Of a DNA stretch of 64,000 nucleotides, positions 28,746 through 37,127 are shown piece after piece. This stretch comes from Ornithinimicrobium flavum (GTDB lineage: Bacteria; Actinomycetota; Actinomycetes; Actinomycetales; Dermatophilaceae), in NCBI RefSeq assembly GCF_004526345.1, contig NZ_CP038213.1:1612001-1676000 (forward strand), given 5' to 3'. The notes under the pieces were generated by a model, which saw only the letters and a list, made by a program, of their open reading frames with translations, was not told where the DNA came from and made no database searches. Within the stretch, counting starts at the first letter, position 1. Every line of letters starts with the position of its first letter. Both the position numbers and the translations under genes were made by a program.

Positions 28746-29839
28746 CGCGACCGGTCGGGTATCGACCTGCTCCGGCGACGGTAGGGCACGGGTCTCACTC
28801 CTCCCCGTCGGCGGCGCCCGGGTTCATCGGTGCGCCGTCGGCCCCGGTGGAGCACGAGGTCGGAGAAGGTGCCCCACACCCCACGGCGGAAGAGCAGCAC
28901 GATGAGGATAAAGATCGATCCGGTGATGATGCCGATGCCGTCGAAGCCGGAGGTGGCGAGGTAGTCCTCGAGCAGGACGATGATCGCCGCCCCGATGATC
29001 CCGCCCCAGAGGGTGCCGATGCCACCGAGGACGGTGATGAGGACCACCTTGCCGGAGGTCTGCCAGGCGACCTCCTGCAGGGACACGAAGCCGTGGCTGA
29101 TGGCGAACAGGCCACCGGCCAGGCCCGCCAGCCCCGCGGAGATGACGAAGACGGCGACGCGGTAGCGCTCCACGTCGTAGCCGAGGGCCCGGGCGCGTGC
29201 CGGGTTGTCACGGGTGGCGACGAGCACCCGCCCGAAGGGCGAGTGGACGACCCGCCAGGCGAACCACATACCGGCCACGATGATGGGGAGCGCCGCGTAG
29301 TAGAAGTAGAACGCCTCGTCCTCGACCGCCTCGATGCCGAAGAAGTTGACCGGGACGCTCTGCAGGCCGTTCTCACCGCCGGTGAGGCCCCGCCACTGGT
29401 TGACGATGAAGAAGAGCATCTGGGCGAAGGCCAGGGTGACCATCGCGAAGTAGATGCCGCTGCGCTTGGCCGACAGCAGCCCGATCGGCAGGGCCAGCGC
29501 CATGGCGAAGAGCGCCCCGACCAGGGCGGCGACGGGGAAGGGCAGGCCGAGCTCGATCGAGACCAGTCCGGCGACGTAGGCCGAGCCGCCCCAGAACGCC
29601 GCGTGGCCGAAGGACAGGAGCCCGGCGTAGCCGAGGAGCAGGTCGAGCGCCACGGCGAACAGGGCCCAGCAGATGATGTCGATGGCGACGGGGGGGTAGA
29701 CGAACCAGGGGAGGGCCACGGCGACGACCAGGCCCAGGCCCAGCAGGCCCCAGCGTCGGGCGGAGCGGCCGAGGAAGCCGGCGGGCTGGTCGGGAGAACG
29801 CTCCACGGTGGTGTCCGCGGTGTCGACGGGGGTGCTCAC
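28742..29839 (-). CDS. livM: Branched-chain amino acid-type ABC transporter permease (LivM)
   Basis: Second membrane subunit of a HAAT-family importer, with about ten helices. Typical LivM segments: LLSFGHAAFWGGSAYVAG, LPIGLLSAKRSGIYFAMVTLAFAQ, RDNPARARALGYDVERYRV and LGGIGTLWGGIIGA. GTG 29839 overlaps the livH stop (GTGA). The last about 30 residues are Arg-rich and atypical. In the other frame the sequence reads ADGAPMNPGAADGEE to a stop at 28795, so one base may be missing at about 28835 and the real end may be 28795. It transports the ligand delivered by the solute-binding protein encoded at 30788-32038. Confidence 0.88.
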   Translation of the reverse strand: MSTPVDTADTTVERSPDQPAGFLGRSARRWGLLGLGLVVAVALPWFVYPPVAIDIICWALFAVALDLLLGYAGLLSFGHAAFWGGSAYVAGLVSIELGLPFPVAALVGALFAMALALPIGLLSAKRSGIYFAMVTLAFAQMLFFIVNQWRGLTGGENGLQSVPVNFFGIEAVEDEAFYFYYAALPIIVAGMWFAWRVVHSPFGRVLVATRDNPARARALGYDVERYRVAVFVISAGLAGLAGGLFAISHGFVSLQEVAWQTSGKVVLITVLGGIGTLWGGIIGAAIIVLLEDYLATSGFDGIGIITGSIFILIVLLFRRGVWGTFSDLVLHRGRRRTDEPGRRRRGGVRPVPYRRRSRSIPDRSR

Positions 29840-30705
29840 GCGTGCTCCTCCTTTCCGAACAGGCCGGCCGGTCGCAGGAGGATGACCAGGGCCATGAGGA
29901 TGAAGATGACGATCTGGGACAGGGCCGGCGCGTAGGCCTGGCCGAAGACCTCGACGAGTCCGACCAGGAAGCCGGCCACGACGGCGCCGAGGATCGAGCC
30001 GAGGCCGCCGATGACCACGACCGCGAAGAGGATGATGATGAAGCTGGAGCCCATGTCCGCCGTGATGGCGCGGAAGGGGGCGGCGAGCACGCCGGCCAGG
30101 CCGGCCAGGGCGATGCCGAAGCCGAAGACCGGGGTGACCCACTTGTTGACGTCCACGCCCAGGGCCCGGGTCAGCTCCGCCTTCTCGGTCGAGGCCCGCA
30201 CGATCATGCCGATCTTGGTGCGGGTCAGCAGCAACCAGACGGCCAGACAGACCAGGACCGAGAAGACGAGCACGAAGACCTGGAAGGTCGGGAGTCGGAT
30301 CTCACCCACCTGCAGCTGCCCCGACAGCATCTCCGGTCGGGTGTAGGGCAGGCCGGAGACGCCGTACTGGCGCTTGACCAGGTCGACCAGCAGCAGGGTC
30401 AGGCCGAAGGTCAGCAGGAAGTTGTAGAGGGGGTCCAGGGCGATCAACCGGCTGATGAACACCCGCTCCAGGAGCACCCCGAAGATGAAGAGCAGGACCG
30501 GCACGACGATCAGCGCGAGCCAGAAGTTCACCCCGAGCGTGTCCAGGAGCACCGCCGCGGTGACGGCGCCGAGCATGTAGACGGCGCCGTGGGCGAAGTT
30601 CACGACGCCGAGGACGCCGAAGATGACGGCCAGGCCCAGCGCGGCGAGGGCGTAGAAGCTCCCGGCCGCCAGGCCCTGGACCGTGTACTGCAGGATCTCG
30701 TTCAT
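29836..30705 (-). CDS. livH: Branched-chain amino acid-type ABC transporter permease (LivH)
   Basis: 289-residue first membrane subunit of the importer, with eight or so helices. Typical LivH segments: GLAAGSFYALAALGLAVIFGVL, VNFAHGAVYMLGA, RASTEKAELTRALGVDV (cytoplasmic coupling loop) and VVVIGGLGSILGAVVAGF. Its gene follows that of the solute-binding protein after an 82-bp gap that holds a long GC hairpin, and overlaps livM by 4 bp. The ligand is not necessarily an amino acid. Confidence 0.93.
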   Translation of the reverse strand: MNEILQYTVQGLAAGSFYALAALGLAVIFGVLGVVNFAHGAVYMLGAVTAAVLLDTLGVNFWLALIVVPVLLFIFGVLLERVFISRLIALDPLYNFLLTFGLTLLLVDLVKRQYGVSGLPYTRPEMLSGQLQVGEIRLPTFQVFVLVFSVLVCLAVWLLLTRTKIGMIVRASTEKAELTRALGVDVNKWVTPVFGFGIALAGLAGVLAAPFRAITADMGSSFIIILFAVVVIGGLGSILGAVVAGFLVGLVEVFGQAYAPALSQIVIFILMALVILLRPAGLFGKEEHA

Positions 30706-30721
30706 GCCTCTCCTCGGGCGG

Positions 30722-30753
30722 GGGGAGCCGGGCGCCGCAGCGCCCGGCTCCCC
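30722..30753 (-). terminator. 14-bp perfect hairpin between solute-binding protein and permease genes
   Basis: GGGGAGCCGGGCGC and GCGCCCGGCTCCCC with tetraloop CGCA. No U-run follows on the minus strand. It lies inside the transporter operon, so it probably acts as a partial terminator or an mRNA 3'-end protector that lets the binding protein be made in excess of the permeases. Confidence 0.65.
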
Positions 30754-30787
30754 GTTCTCTCAGCGGGTCTCGGGTGTGGACCCGAGA

Positions 30788-32038
30788 TCAGTCGCCCATC
30801 TCGCAGGTGGACTGCTCCAGCGGCATGAAGGCGTCCTCGGCCGGGATGGTCGCGATGATCTCCTGGTAGTCCCAGTCCTCCTCGACGTCACCGGGGGCCT
30901 TGACCTGGGCCAGGTAGACGTCGTGGATGACGCGGTGGTCCTCGGCCCGGACCTTGCCGTTGCGCAGGAAGAAGTCGTCGATCTCCTTGCCCTCCAGGTG
31001 CGCCACGATGGTGTCGGCGTCGTCGGTGCCCTCCTCCTGGATCGCCTCCAGGTAGTTCATCGCCGCGGAGTAGTTGCCGGCGTTGGCGAAGGACGGGCGG
31101 ACACCCGTCTCCTCCATGAAGCGGTCGGCCCACTCGCGGTTCTCGTCGTCGAAGTTCCAGTACCACGCGTCGGCGAACTGCACGCCCTCCATCTCCTCGA
31201 CACCCAGGGAGTGGATGTCGGTGATGAACATGAGGCCCACCGCGAGGCCGATGCCCTGGTCCTTCAGGCCCGCCTCGTTGTACTGCTTGACGAGGTTGAT
31301 GAGGTCACCGCCGGCCTGCATGGTGCCGATGATGTCGGGATCCTCGGCGGCCGCACGGGTGAGGAAGGTGGAGAAGTTGTCATTGGGGAACGGGGTGGCG
31401 ATGCTGCCGCCGACCGTTCCGCCGGCGGCCTCGATCGCCGCGGTGAAGTTCTTGTTCATGTCCTGGCCGAAGGCGTAGTCAGGGTAGATGATCTGCCAGT
31501 CCGTGCCGCCGCCCTCGGTGACCGCGGTGCCGGTGGTCTGGGCCAGCTGGTAGGTGTCGTAGGCCCAGTGGAAGGTGTACTTGTTGCACTGCGCGTTGGT
31601 GAGCTCGGTGGTGCCGCCGCTGATGTTGATGTAGAGCTTCTTCTTCTCGGCGGCCTGGGTGGCGACGGCGAGCGCCGCCGAGGAGGTCGGCACGTCGAGG
31701 ATGATGTCGGCCATCTCCCGGTCGTAGAGCGCCTGGGCCTGGGTGTTGGCGACGTCGGGCTTGTTCTGGTGGTCGGCCGAGGTCACCTCGATGGTGTCGA
31801 CGACGGCCTCGTCGCCGTACTTCTCCTGGAAGTCGGCCACGGCCATCTCGACGGCCTTCACCGAGTTCGGGCCGGACACGTCCTTGTAGACGCCGCTGGC
31901 GTCGTTGAGGACGGCCAGCACGACCTTGTCGTCGGTGAACTCGCCGTCGGCGCCGCCCGGGCCGCCGCTCCCGCAGGCGGACAGGGTGAGGGCGCCGGCT
32001 GCTGCTGCAGCCGTCATGACCAGTCGCTTCGTGCTCAT
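30788..32038 (-). CDS. ABC transporter solute-binding lipoprotein (LivK-like)
   Basis: 416 residues. A lipoprotein signal (residues 1-22) ends in LSACGS, with Cys22 as the lipidated residue. The mature part is a type I periplasmic-binding fold of the Leu/Ile/Val-binding family: KVVLAVLNDASGVYKDVSGPNSVKAVEMAV, YINISGGTTELTNAQC, IIYPDYAFGQDMNK and ANAGNYSAAMNYLEAI. Position between livF and livH on the same strand shows it belongs to this importer. A hairpin follows it. The ligand cannot be read from sequence; nearby genes suggest a short hydroxy- or oxo-acid rather than leucine. Confidence 0.92.
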   Translation of the reverse strand: MSTKRLVMTAAAAAGALTLSACGSGGPGGADGEFTDDKVVLAVLNDASGVYKDVSGPNSVKAVEMAVADFQEKYGDEAVVDTIEVTSADHQNKPDVANTQAQALYDREMADIILDVPTSSAALAVATQAAEKKKLYINISGGTTELTNAQCNKYTFHWAYDTYQLAQTTGTAVTEGGGTDWQIIYPDYAFGQDMNKNFTAAIEAAGGTVGGSIATPFPNDNFSTFLTRAAAEDPDIIGTMQAGGDLINLVKQYNEAGLKDQGIGLAVGLMFITDIHSLGVEEMEGVQFADAWYWNFDDENREWADRFMEETGVRPSFANAGNYSAAMNYLEAIQEEGTDDADTIVAHLEGKEIDDFFLRNGKVRAEDHRVIHDVYLAQVKAPGDVEEDWDYQEIIATIPAEDAFMPLEQSTCEMGD

Positions 32039-32125
32039 CGTGGTGCTCTCCTTTGAGTGGTGCGGGATATGTGTCGAGGAAGGGGCAGGGGGTGCGGGGT
32101 GCCGCGTGCCGGCAGGGGTGTGCGG

Positions 32126-32821
32126 TCACATGCCGAGGTACTCGAGGAGCTCGCCCTGGCGGGCGGTGAACTCCTCGTTGTCCAGGCTGGTGGCGACGTG
32201 GCCCTCGGCCAGGACGTAGTGGCGGTCGGCGACGGTGGCCGCGAACTTGACGTTCTGCTCCACGAGGAGCACCGTCGTGCCGCGCTGCTTGACCTCCAGC
32301 ACGATGTCGCGGATCCGCTGCACGATGACCGGGGCCAGACCCTCGCTCGGCTCGTCCAGCAGCAGGACCGAGGCCCCGGTGCGCAGCACGCGGGCGACGG
32401 CCAGCATCTGCTGCTCACCGCCGGACAGGGTCGTGCCGGGGGCGCGCCGACGGTCGGCCAGCACCGGGAAGGCCTCGTAGACCTGCTTGAGCGACCACGC
32501 GGTCTCGGCGTGGGTGATCGGCGGGAGGGTGAGGTTCTCCTCCACGTTGAGCGTGGCGTAGATGCCGCGGTCGTCCTGGACCCAGCCCAGGCCCCTGCGG
32601 GCCCGCTGGTGCGCGGGCAGCTTGGTGACGTCCTGCCCGTCGAGGGTGATGGTGCCCCGGATGTCGCGGTGGAGCCCCATGATGCAGCGCAGCAGGGTGG
32701 TCTTCCCGGCACCGTTGCGCCCGACCAGGGTGACGACCTCGCCCTGACCGACCGTGACGTCCACCCCGTGCAGGGCCTGGGCGTCCCCGTAGAAGGCCTG
32801 CAGCCCGGAGATCTCAAGCAT
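32126..32821 (-). CDS. livF: ABC transporter ATP-binding protein (LivF)
   Basis: 231-residue ATPase of the importer. Walker A GRNGAGKTT, Q-loop WVQDDRGIYATLNVEEN, signature LSGGEQQ, Walker B VLLLDEPSEGLAP, and the switch His appearing as Gln in LLVEQNVKFA, which is normal for LivF. It starts at ATG 32821, overlapping the end of livG by 8 bp. The gene order on the minus strand is livG, livF, binding protein, livH, livM. Confidence 0.94.
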   Translation of the reverse strand: MLEISGLQAFYGDAQALHGVDVTVGQGEVVTLVGRNGAGKTTLLRCIMGLHRDIRGTITLDGQDVTKLPAHQRARRGLGWVQDDRGIYATLNVEENLTLPPITHAETAWSLKQVYEAFPVLADRRRAPGTTLSGGEQQMLAVARVLRTGASVLLLDEPSEGLAPVIVQRIRDIVLEVKQRGTTVLLVEQNVKFAATVADRHYVLAEGHVATSLDNEEFTARQGELLEYLGM

Positions 32822-33581
32822 GGGTGTCCTCCCCGAGGTAGGCGGTGATGACCCGCTCGTCGCCCCGCACCTCGTCGTAGGTGCCGCGGGCCAGCACCTC
32901 GCCGGCCATGAGGACCGTGACGTGGTGCGCCAGGCTGCCGACGACGTGCATGTTGTGGTCGACGAAGACGACCGAGCGCCCCTCCGCGATCCGGCGCACG
33001 AGCTCGATTGTGCGGTCGACGTCCTCACGTCCCATCCCGGCGGTCGGCTCGTCCAGCAGCAGCACCTGCGGGTCCATCGCGAGCACGATCGCCATCTCCA
33101 GGGCCCGCTTCTGCCCGTAGGCCAGCTCGCCCGCCGGGCGGGTCTGCAGGGAGGTCAGGCCGACCTGGTCGACGATCCGGTCCACCTGGTCGGCGTAGCG
33201 CCGCAGCGTGCGGTCCGAGCTCCAGAACCGCATACCCCCGCCCTCCATGCCCTGCAGGGCCAGCTCGACGTGCTCGCGCGGGGTGAGGTTGTCGAAGAGG
33301 CTCGTGATCTGGAAGGACCGGGCCACGCCCAGGTGCGCGATCTGCTCCGGCTCCTTGCCGGTGATGTCCTTGCCGTGCACCTCGATCGTGCCGCTCGTGG
33401 GCTTGAGGTAGCCGGTCAAGAGGTTGAACAGGGTCGTCTTGCCGGCGCCGTTCGGGCCGACGAGCGCGTGCACCTCACCCTCGACGACGTCGAGGTCGAC
33501 GTTCTTCACGGCCTTGAAGCCGCGGAAGTCCTTCGTGAGGCCACGTGCCGACAGCGCGACGGAGGAGGTGGCTTCGGTCAT
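32814..33581 (-). CDS. livG: ABC transporter ATP-binding protein (LivG)
   Basis: 255-residue ATPase, first gene of the transporter operon. Walker A GPNGAGKTTLFNLLTG, Walker B VLLLDEPTAGMG, and the LivG-type VFVDHNMHVV switch region. The signature motif reads LAYGQKRALEMA, the usual variant for this subfamily. The 180-bp region upstream is shared with the divergent short-chain dehydrogenase gene and holds the likely promoter and an AT-rich repeat. Confidence 0.94.
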   Translation of the reverse strand: MTEATSSVALSARGLTKDFRGFKAVKNVDLDVVEGEVHALVGPNGAGKTTLFNLLTGYLKPTSGTIEVHGKDITGKEPEQIAHLGVARSFQITSLFDNLTPREHVELALQGMEGGGMRFWSSDRTLRRYADQVDRIVDQVGLTSLQTRPAGELAYGQKRALEMAIVLAMDPQVLLLDEPTAGMGREDVDRTIELVRRIAEGRSVVFVDHNMHVVGSLAHHVTVLMAGEVLARGTYDEVRGDERVITAYLGEDTHA

Positions 33582-33615
33582 GGCGGGAACGTTAGGTGGC
33601 GGGCCGTCCGCGATC

Positions 33616-33634
33616 TATGTCGTGTCGTCACATA
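33616..33634. promoter_or_regulatory. AT-rich half-palindrome between liv operon and SDR gene
   Basis: TATGT and ACATA, spaced by 9 nt, form the only AT-rich patch in the 180-bp divergent spacer (33582-33762). The symmetry is short. It may be an operator or promoter element for the liv operon; the rest of the spacer shows nothing clear except the AAGGAG ribosome-binding site at 33753-33758. Confidence 0.35.
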
Positions 33635-33762
33635 AACTGCGCGAACCCAGTGTGCCCCCAGGACATGGACAGCGACGAGGGGGCGGCCCACGATCGAGCC
33701 AGGCATCCCGGGGCAGCCGCTGGCGACCCTGGGCACCATCCCGACATCTCGTAAGGAGTCCC

Positions 33763-34499
33763 ATGGCGACACGGACAGTGCTGGTCACCGGCGGAGGCAG
33801 CGGCATCGGCGAGGCGATCGCCCGGCGGTCCGCCCAGGACGGCCACCGGGTCGTGGTGGCGGACCGGGACGGTGAGGCGGCGGAGCGGGTGGCTGCGGCG
33901 GTGGGGGGTAGCACGTGGGTGGTGGACCTGTCGGACACGGCGGCGTTGGAGGAGGTGCGGCTGGAGTGTGACGTGCTGGTGAACAACGCGGGGGTGCAGC
34001 GGGTGGCGCCGGTGGAGGAGTTCGACCCAGAGACTTCCGGTTGATCCACCGGTTGATGCTGGAGGCGCCGTTCCTGCTGGTGCGGGCGGCGTTGCCGCAC
34101 ATGTATGCGCAGGGGTGGGGGCGGGTGGTGAACGTGAGCTCGGCGCACGGGTTGCGGGCCTCGGCGTTCAAGTCGGCGTACGTGTCGGCCAAGCACGGGT
34201 TGGAGGGGTTGTCGAAGGTGGTGGCGCTGGAGGGTGCGGGGCGGGGGGTGACGAGCAACTGTGTGAACCCGGGGTATGTGCGGACGCCGTTGGTGGAGGC
34301 GCAGGTGGCGGATCAGGCGCGGGCGCACGGGATCGGGGCGGAGGAGGTGCTGGAGAAGATCATGCTGACGAAGGCGGCGGTGCGGCGGTTGATCGAGCCG
34401 GAGGAGGTCGCGGGTCTGGTGGCGTTCCTGGTCTCGGAGGAGGCGGGGATGGTCACGGGGGCGTCCTACACGATGGACGGCGGGTGGACCGCCCAGTGA
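33763..34499 (+). CDS. Short-chain dehydrogenase, 3-hydroxybutyrate dehydrogenase type, one frame break
   Basis: About 245 residues after correction. NAD(P)-binding TGGGSGIGEAIA (residues 9-20), NNAGVQ, VNVSSAHGLRASAFKSAYVSAKHG (catalytic Ser, Tyr, Lys), VNPGYVRTPLVEAQ and the C-terminal TGASYTMDGGWTAQ all resemble D-3-hydroxybutyrate dehydrogenase. The frame breaks at about 34034: FDPET is followed by SG and a stop, while the next frame gives the expected RLIHRLMLEAPFLLVRA; one C seems missing. AAGGAG lies 4 nt before the ATG. From about 33860 to 34420 codons end mostly in G, with many TTG Leu, unlike neighbouring genes. Confidence 0.82.
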
Positions 34500-34577
34500 G
34501 GTGAGTGCGGCGCCGGCGGCGTGAGACGATCGGCGATCGTGCCGACCCTGCCGCCGACCCCACCGAGCGGGAGCTCC

Positions 34578-35800
34578 ATGTACCGACGCCTGCTGTGGCC
34601 GGTGCTGGCACCGTCGGTCCTGTTCGGCGTGGCCGCCGGCGCGACCGTCCCCGTGTCGGTCCTGGCCGCGATGGACCTGGGTGCCTCGGCCGCGCTGGCG
34701 TCCTTTCTCGTCGCCGTGGTGGGGGCCATCTCGCTGGCGACGACGGTGCCCGCCGGTCGGCTCATCGACCGGGTGGGGGACCGCCGGGCGATGCTCCTGG
34801 CCACTGCGGCGGCGGCCGTGCTCACCGCCGTGACCGTGGCGTCCCTGGTCTGGGCCGGGCCGGGCGCGCTGGTCCTGTTCATGCTCTCGACCTTCCTGCG
34901 GGCGCCGGCGGTCAACGTGTGGTCGCTGGCGCGGCAGGCCTACGTCGCCGAGCGAGTCGCCACCCGCGAGGTCGGGCGGGCCATGACCGCGCTGGGCGGC
35001 ACGATGCGGATCGGGGCCCTGGTGGGCCCCCTGCTGGGCGGTCTGCTCATGCTCGCGCTGCCGCTGTGGTCGGTCTACGTGCTCTCGACGCTCTGCAGCC
35101 TGCTTGCGCTGGCGATCCTCTACAGCCCCCGCCTCGGGGGGCGCCACGAGGAGGGGTACGACACACCGGGTCGGCGCACGGTCCACGCCACCCCCGACGG
35201 CCCGGCCCTGGACGGGTCGCCGGGCGGGCTGGACGTGCGGTGGGACGCCGTCCTGCTGGCGGGGGTGGCGATCAGCACCCTGGCGGTCGCGCGCGTGGCG
35301 CAGCCGGTGCTCATCCAGCTGTGGGGCGTGCAGATCGGGCTGGGGGCCGCCCAGATCTCGCTGGCCGTGGCGGTGGGAGCCGCGGTCGAGATCCTGCTCA
35401 TGTTCCCCGCCGGCGTGCTCAAGGACCGGCTGGGCCGCTCACCGGTGCTGGTCACCTGCCTGGTCGTCTACGGCGGCGGCTTCCTGCTCCTGCCCCTGGC
35501 CGGCAGCTGGTGGGGGGTGGTCGGTGCGGTGGCGGTGATGGCCGTCGGCAACGGGCTGGGGGCCGGCATCAACATGACGATCGGGGCCGACCTCAGCCCA
35601 CCGGTCGGCAGGGGCCGGTTCCTGGGCATCTGGGCGATCTTCTCCAACGTCGGGGTGCTGGGTGGCCCCGGGCTGGTGTCCGTGCTCCTGCTCCTGGCCA
35701 CCACCCAGGCCGCCGTCCTGGCGGTCGGGGGCCTGGCGCTGGGCGGGGCGGCCTGGATGGCGCTCTGGCGCGGCGGATCGCCCTGCCCTCCCGGCTCTGA
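34578..35800 (+). CDS. MFS transporter, frame break at the 3' end
   Basis: About 407 residues and twelve hydrophobic helices of the major facilitator superfamily. The loop 2-3 motif appears as GRLIDRVGDRRAM and again as GVLKDRLGRSPVL in the second half. The long central loop is at about residues 195-225. ATG 34578 follows GGGAG; an in-frame GTG at 34539, 8 nt after a GACGAT box, is a rival start. The frame as read runs to 35996 into the opposite gene. A one-base loss at about 35768 would give the natural ending RRIALPSRL with stop at 35800. The substrate is unknown. Confidence 0.78.
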
Positions 35801-35803
35801 GGC

Positions 35804-37092
35804 CTACGACTGCCGCGCCCCACCCCCCAGCCAGACCATGGCCGCGGCCACCATCGCCCGCACGCCCGTGTCCAGCATCGGCTGCAGCACCGGAGCGAAG
35901 TGGGGGCTGTGGTTGGACGGGAACTCCTGCTCGGCGCTGCCCCTGGCCTCGGCCTCCGCCCAGGCCGTGGCGTCGAAGGCGCCGAAGCCCCAGTAGCAGT
36001 AGGGGACGCCCCAGGCGTTGGCCAGCTCGGAGAAGTCCTCCGAGCCCATCTCCGGCTCGAAGGGGCGCACCTGCGCCTCGCCCAGCTCGGTGACCAGGGC
36101 GGCCCGGACCAGCTCGGTCGTGGCCGGGGTGTTGTCGGTGACGGGCAGGTGGTCGAAGGTCTCGACCTCGGCTCCGGGGCGCCCCAGGCCAGCGCCTCGG
36201 CCCGGGCCGTGCGTCCGATCAGCTCCAGGCACTGCCGGGCGACCTGGTCGTCGTAGGTCCGCACGGTGCCCTCGATGACGGCGGAGGCCGGGATGATGTT
36301 GGTCTTGGTGCCCGCCTGGATGCGCCCGACCGTCACCACGGCCGTCGCCTGCGGGGAGATCTGCCGCGACACGACGGTCTGCAGCCGCATCACCAGCGAG
36401 GCGGCCATGACGACGGGGTCGATCCCCAGGTGCGGCGCCGATCCGTGCGCACCCTTGCCGTGCAGCGTGACCCGGAAGTCGTCGCAGCTGGCCATGATCG
36501 GGCCGGGGGCGAGGAGCACGCTGCCCGCCGGGCCGGGGAGGACGTGCTGGGCCAGCGCGACGTCGGGCCGGGGCAGCCGGTCGACGAGACCGTCGGCCAC
36601 CATCGCCTCGGCCCCGTTGAACTGCTCCTCCGCCGGCTGGAAGACCGCCACCACCGTGCCGTCCCAGGCCTCCCGCTCCGCCAGCAGCAGCCGCAGCGCC
36701 CCCAGCAGGGTCGCGACGTGCGTGTCGTGGCCGCAGGCGTGCATCACCGGGACCGTCTCCCCGTCGGCCCGGGTCGCCCGCACCGTCGCGGCGTAGTCCA
36801 GCCCGGTGTCCTCCAGCACCGGCAGCCCGTCCATGTCGGCGCGCAGCAGGACCGACGGGCCCTCGCCGTTCCGGACCACGACCCCGACCCCGGTCCCCCC
36901 GATCCCGGGAACGACCTCGAGGTCGTCCCCGCCCGGCATACCGCGCACCTCCTGCACGACCCGCTCGGCCGTCCGGTGCTCGGCCATCGACAGCTCGGGG
37001 TGGGCGTGCAGGTGACGGTAGAGGTCCTCGAGCCAGGGGCGGAGGGGCGGCAGCGCGGCCAGGACCTGCTGGGTGGGGGTGCGGGTCGTCAT
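35804..37092 (-). CDS. M20 family amidohydrolase/peptidase, one frame break
   Basis: About 429 residues after correction. Metal-dependent amidohydrolase of the hippuricase/IAA-amino-acid hydrolase group. Seen: LRADMDGLPV, MHACGHDTHVA (metal ligands), FQPAEEQFNGAEAM (catalytic Glu pair), KGAHGSAPHLGIDPV (dimerisation-domain His) and, in the second frame, EMGSEDFSELAN and NHSPHFAP. The frame breaks at about 36175, where WGAPGAEVETFDHLP is expected and one G seems missing. A TACCCT box 7 nt before ATG 37092 suggests a leaderless transcript. Divergent from the PfkB kinase. Confidence 0.85.
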
Positions 37093-37099
37093 GGACCCG

Positions 37100-37105
37100 A
37101 GGGTA
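37100..37105 (-). promoter_or_regulatory. -10 box of a probable leaderless promoter (M20 amidohydrolase)
   Basis: On the minus strand TACCCT is followed by 7 nt and then ATG at 37092. No ribosome-binding site is present in that gap. Confidence 0.4.
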
Positions 37106-37127
37106 TGCCGTGGCAGGCTGTGCTCCC

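Noticed and set aside
34521..35996. MFS protein read through to 35996 as a 491-residue chain.
   Set aside because: The extra 65 residues lie fully over the opposing M20 gene and are not membrane-like; a one-base loss near 35768 gives a natural end at 35800.
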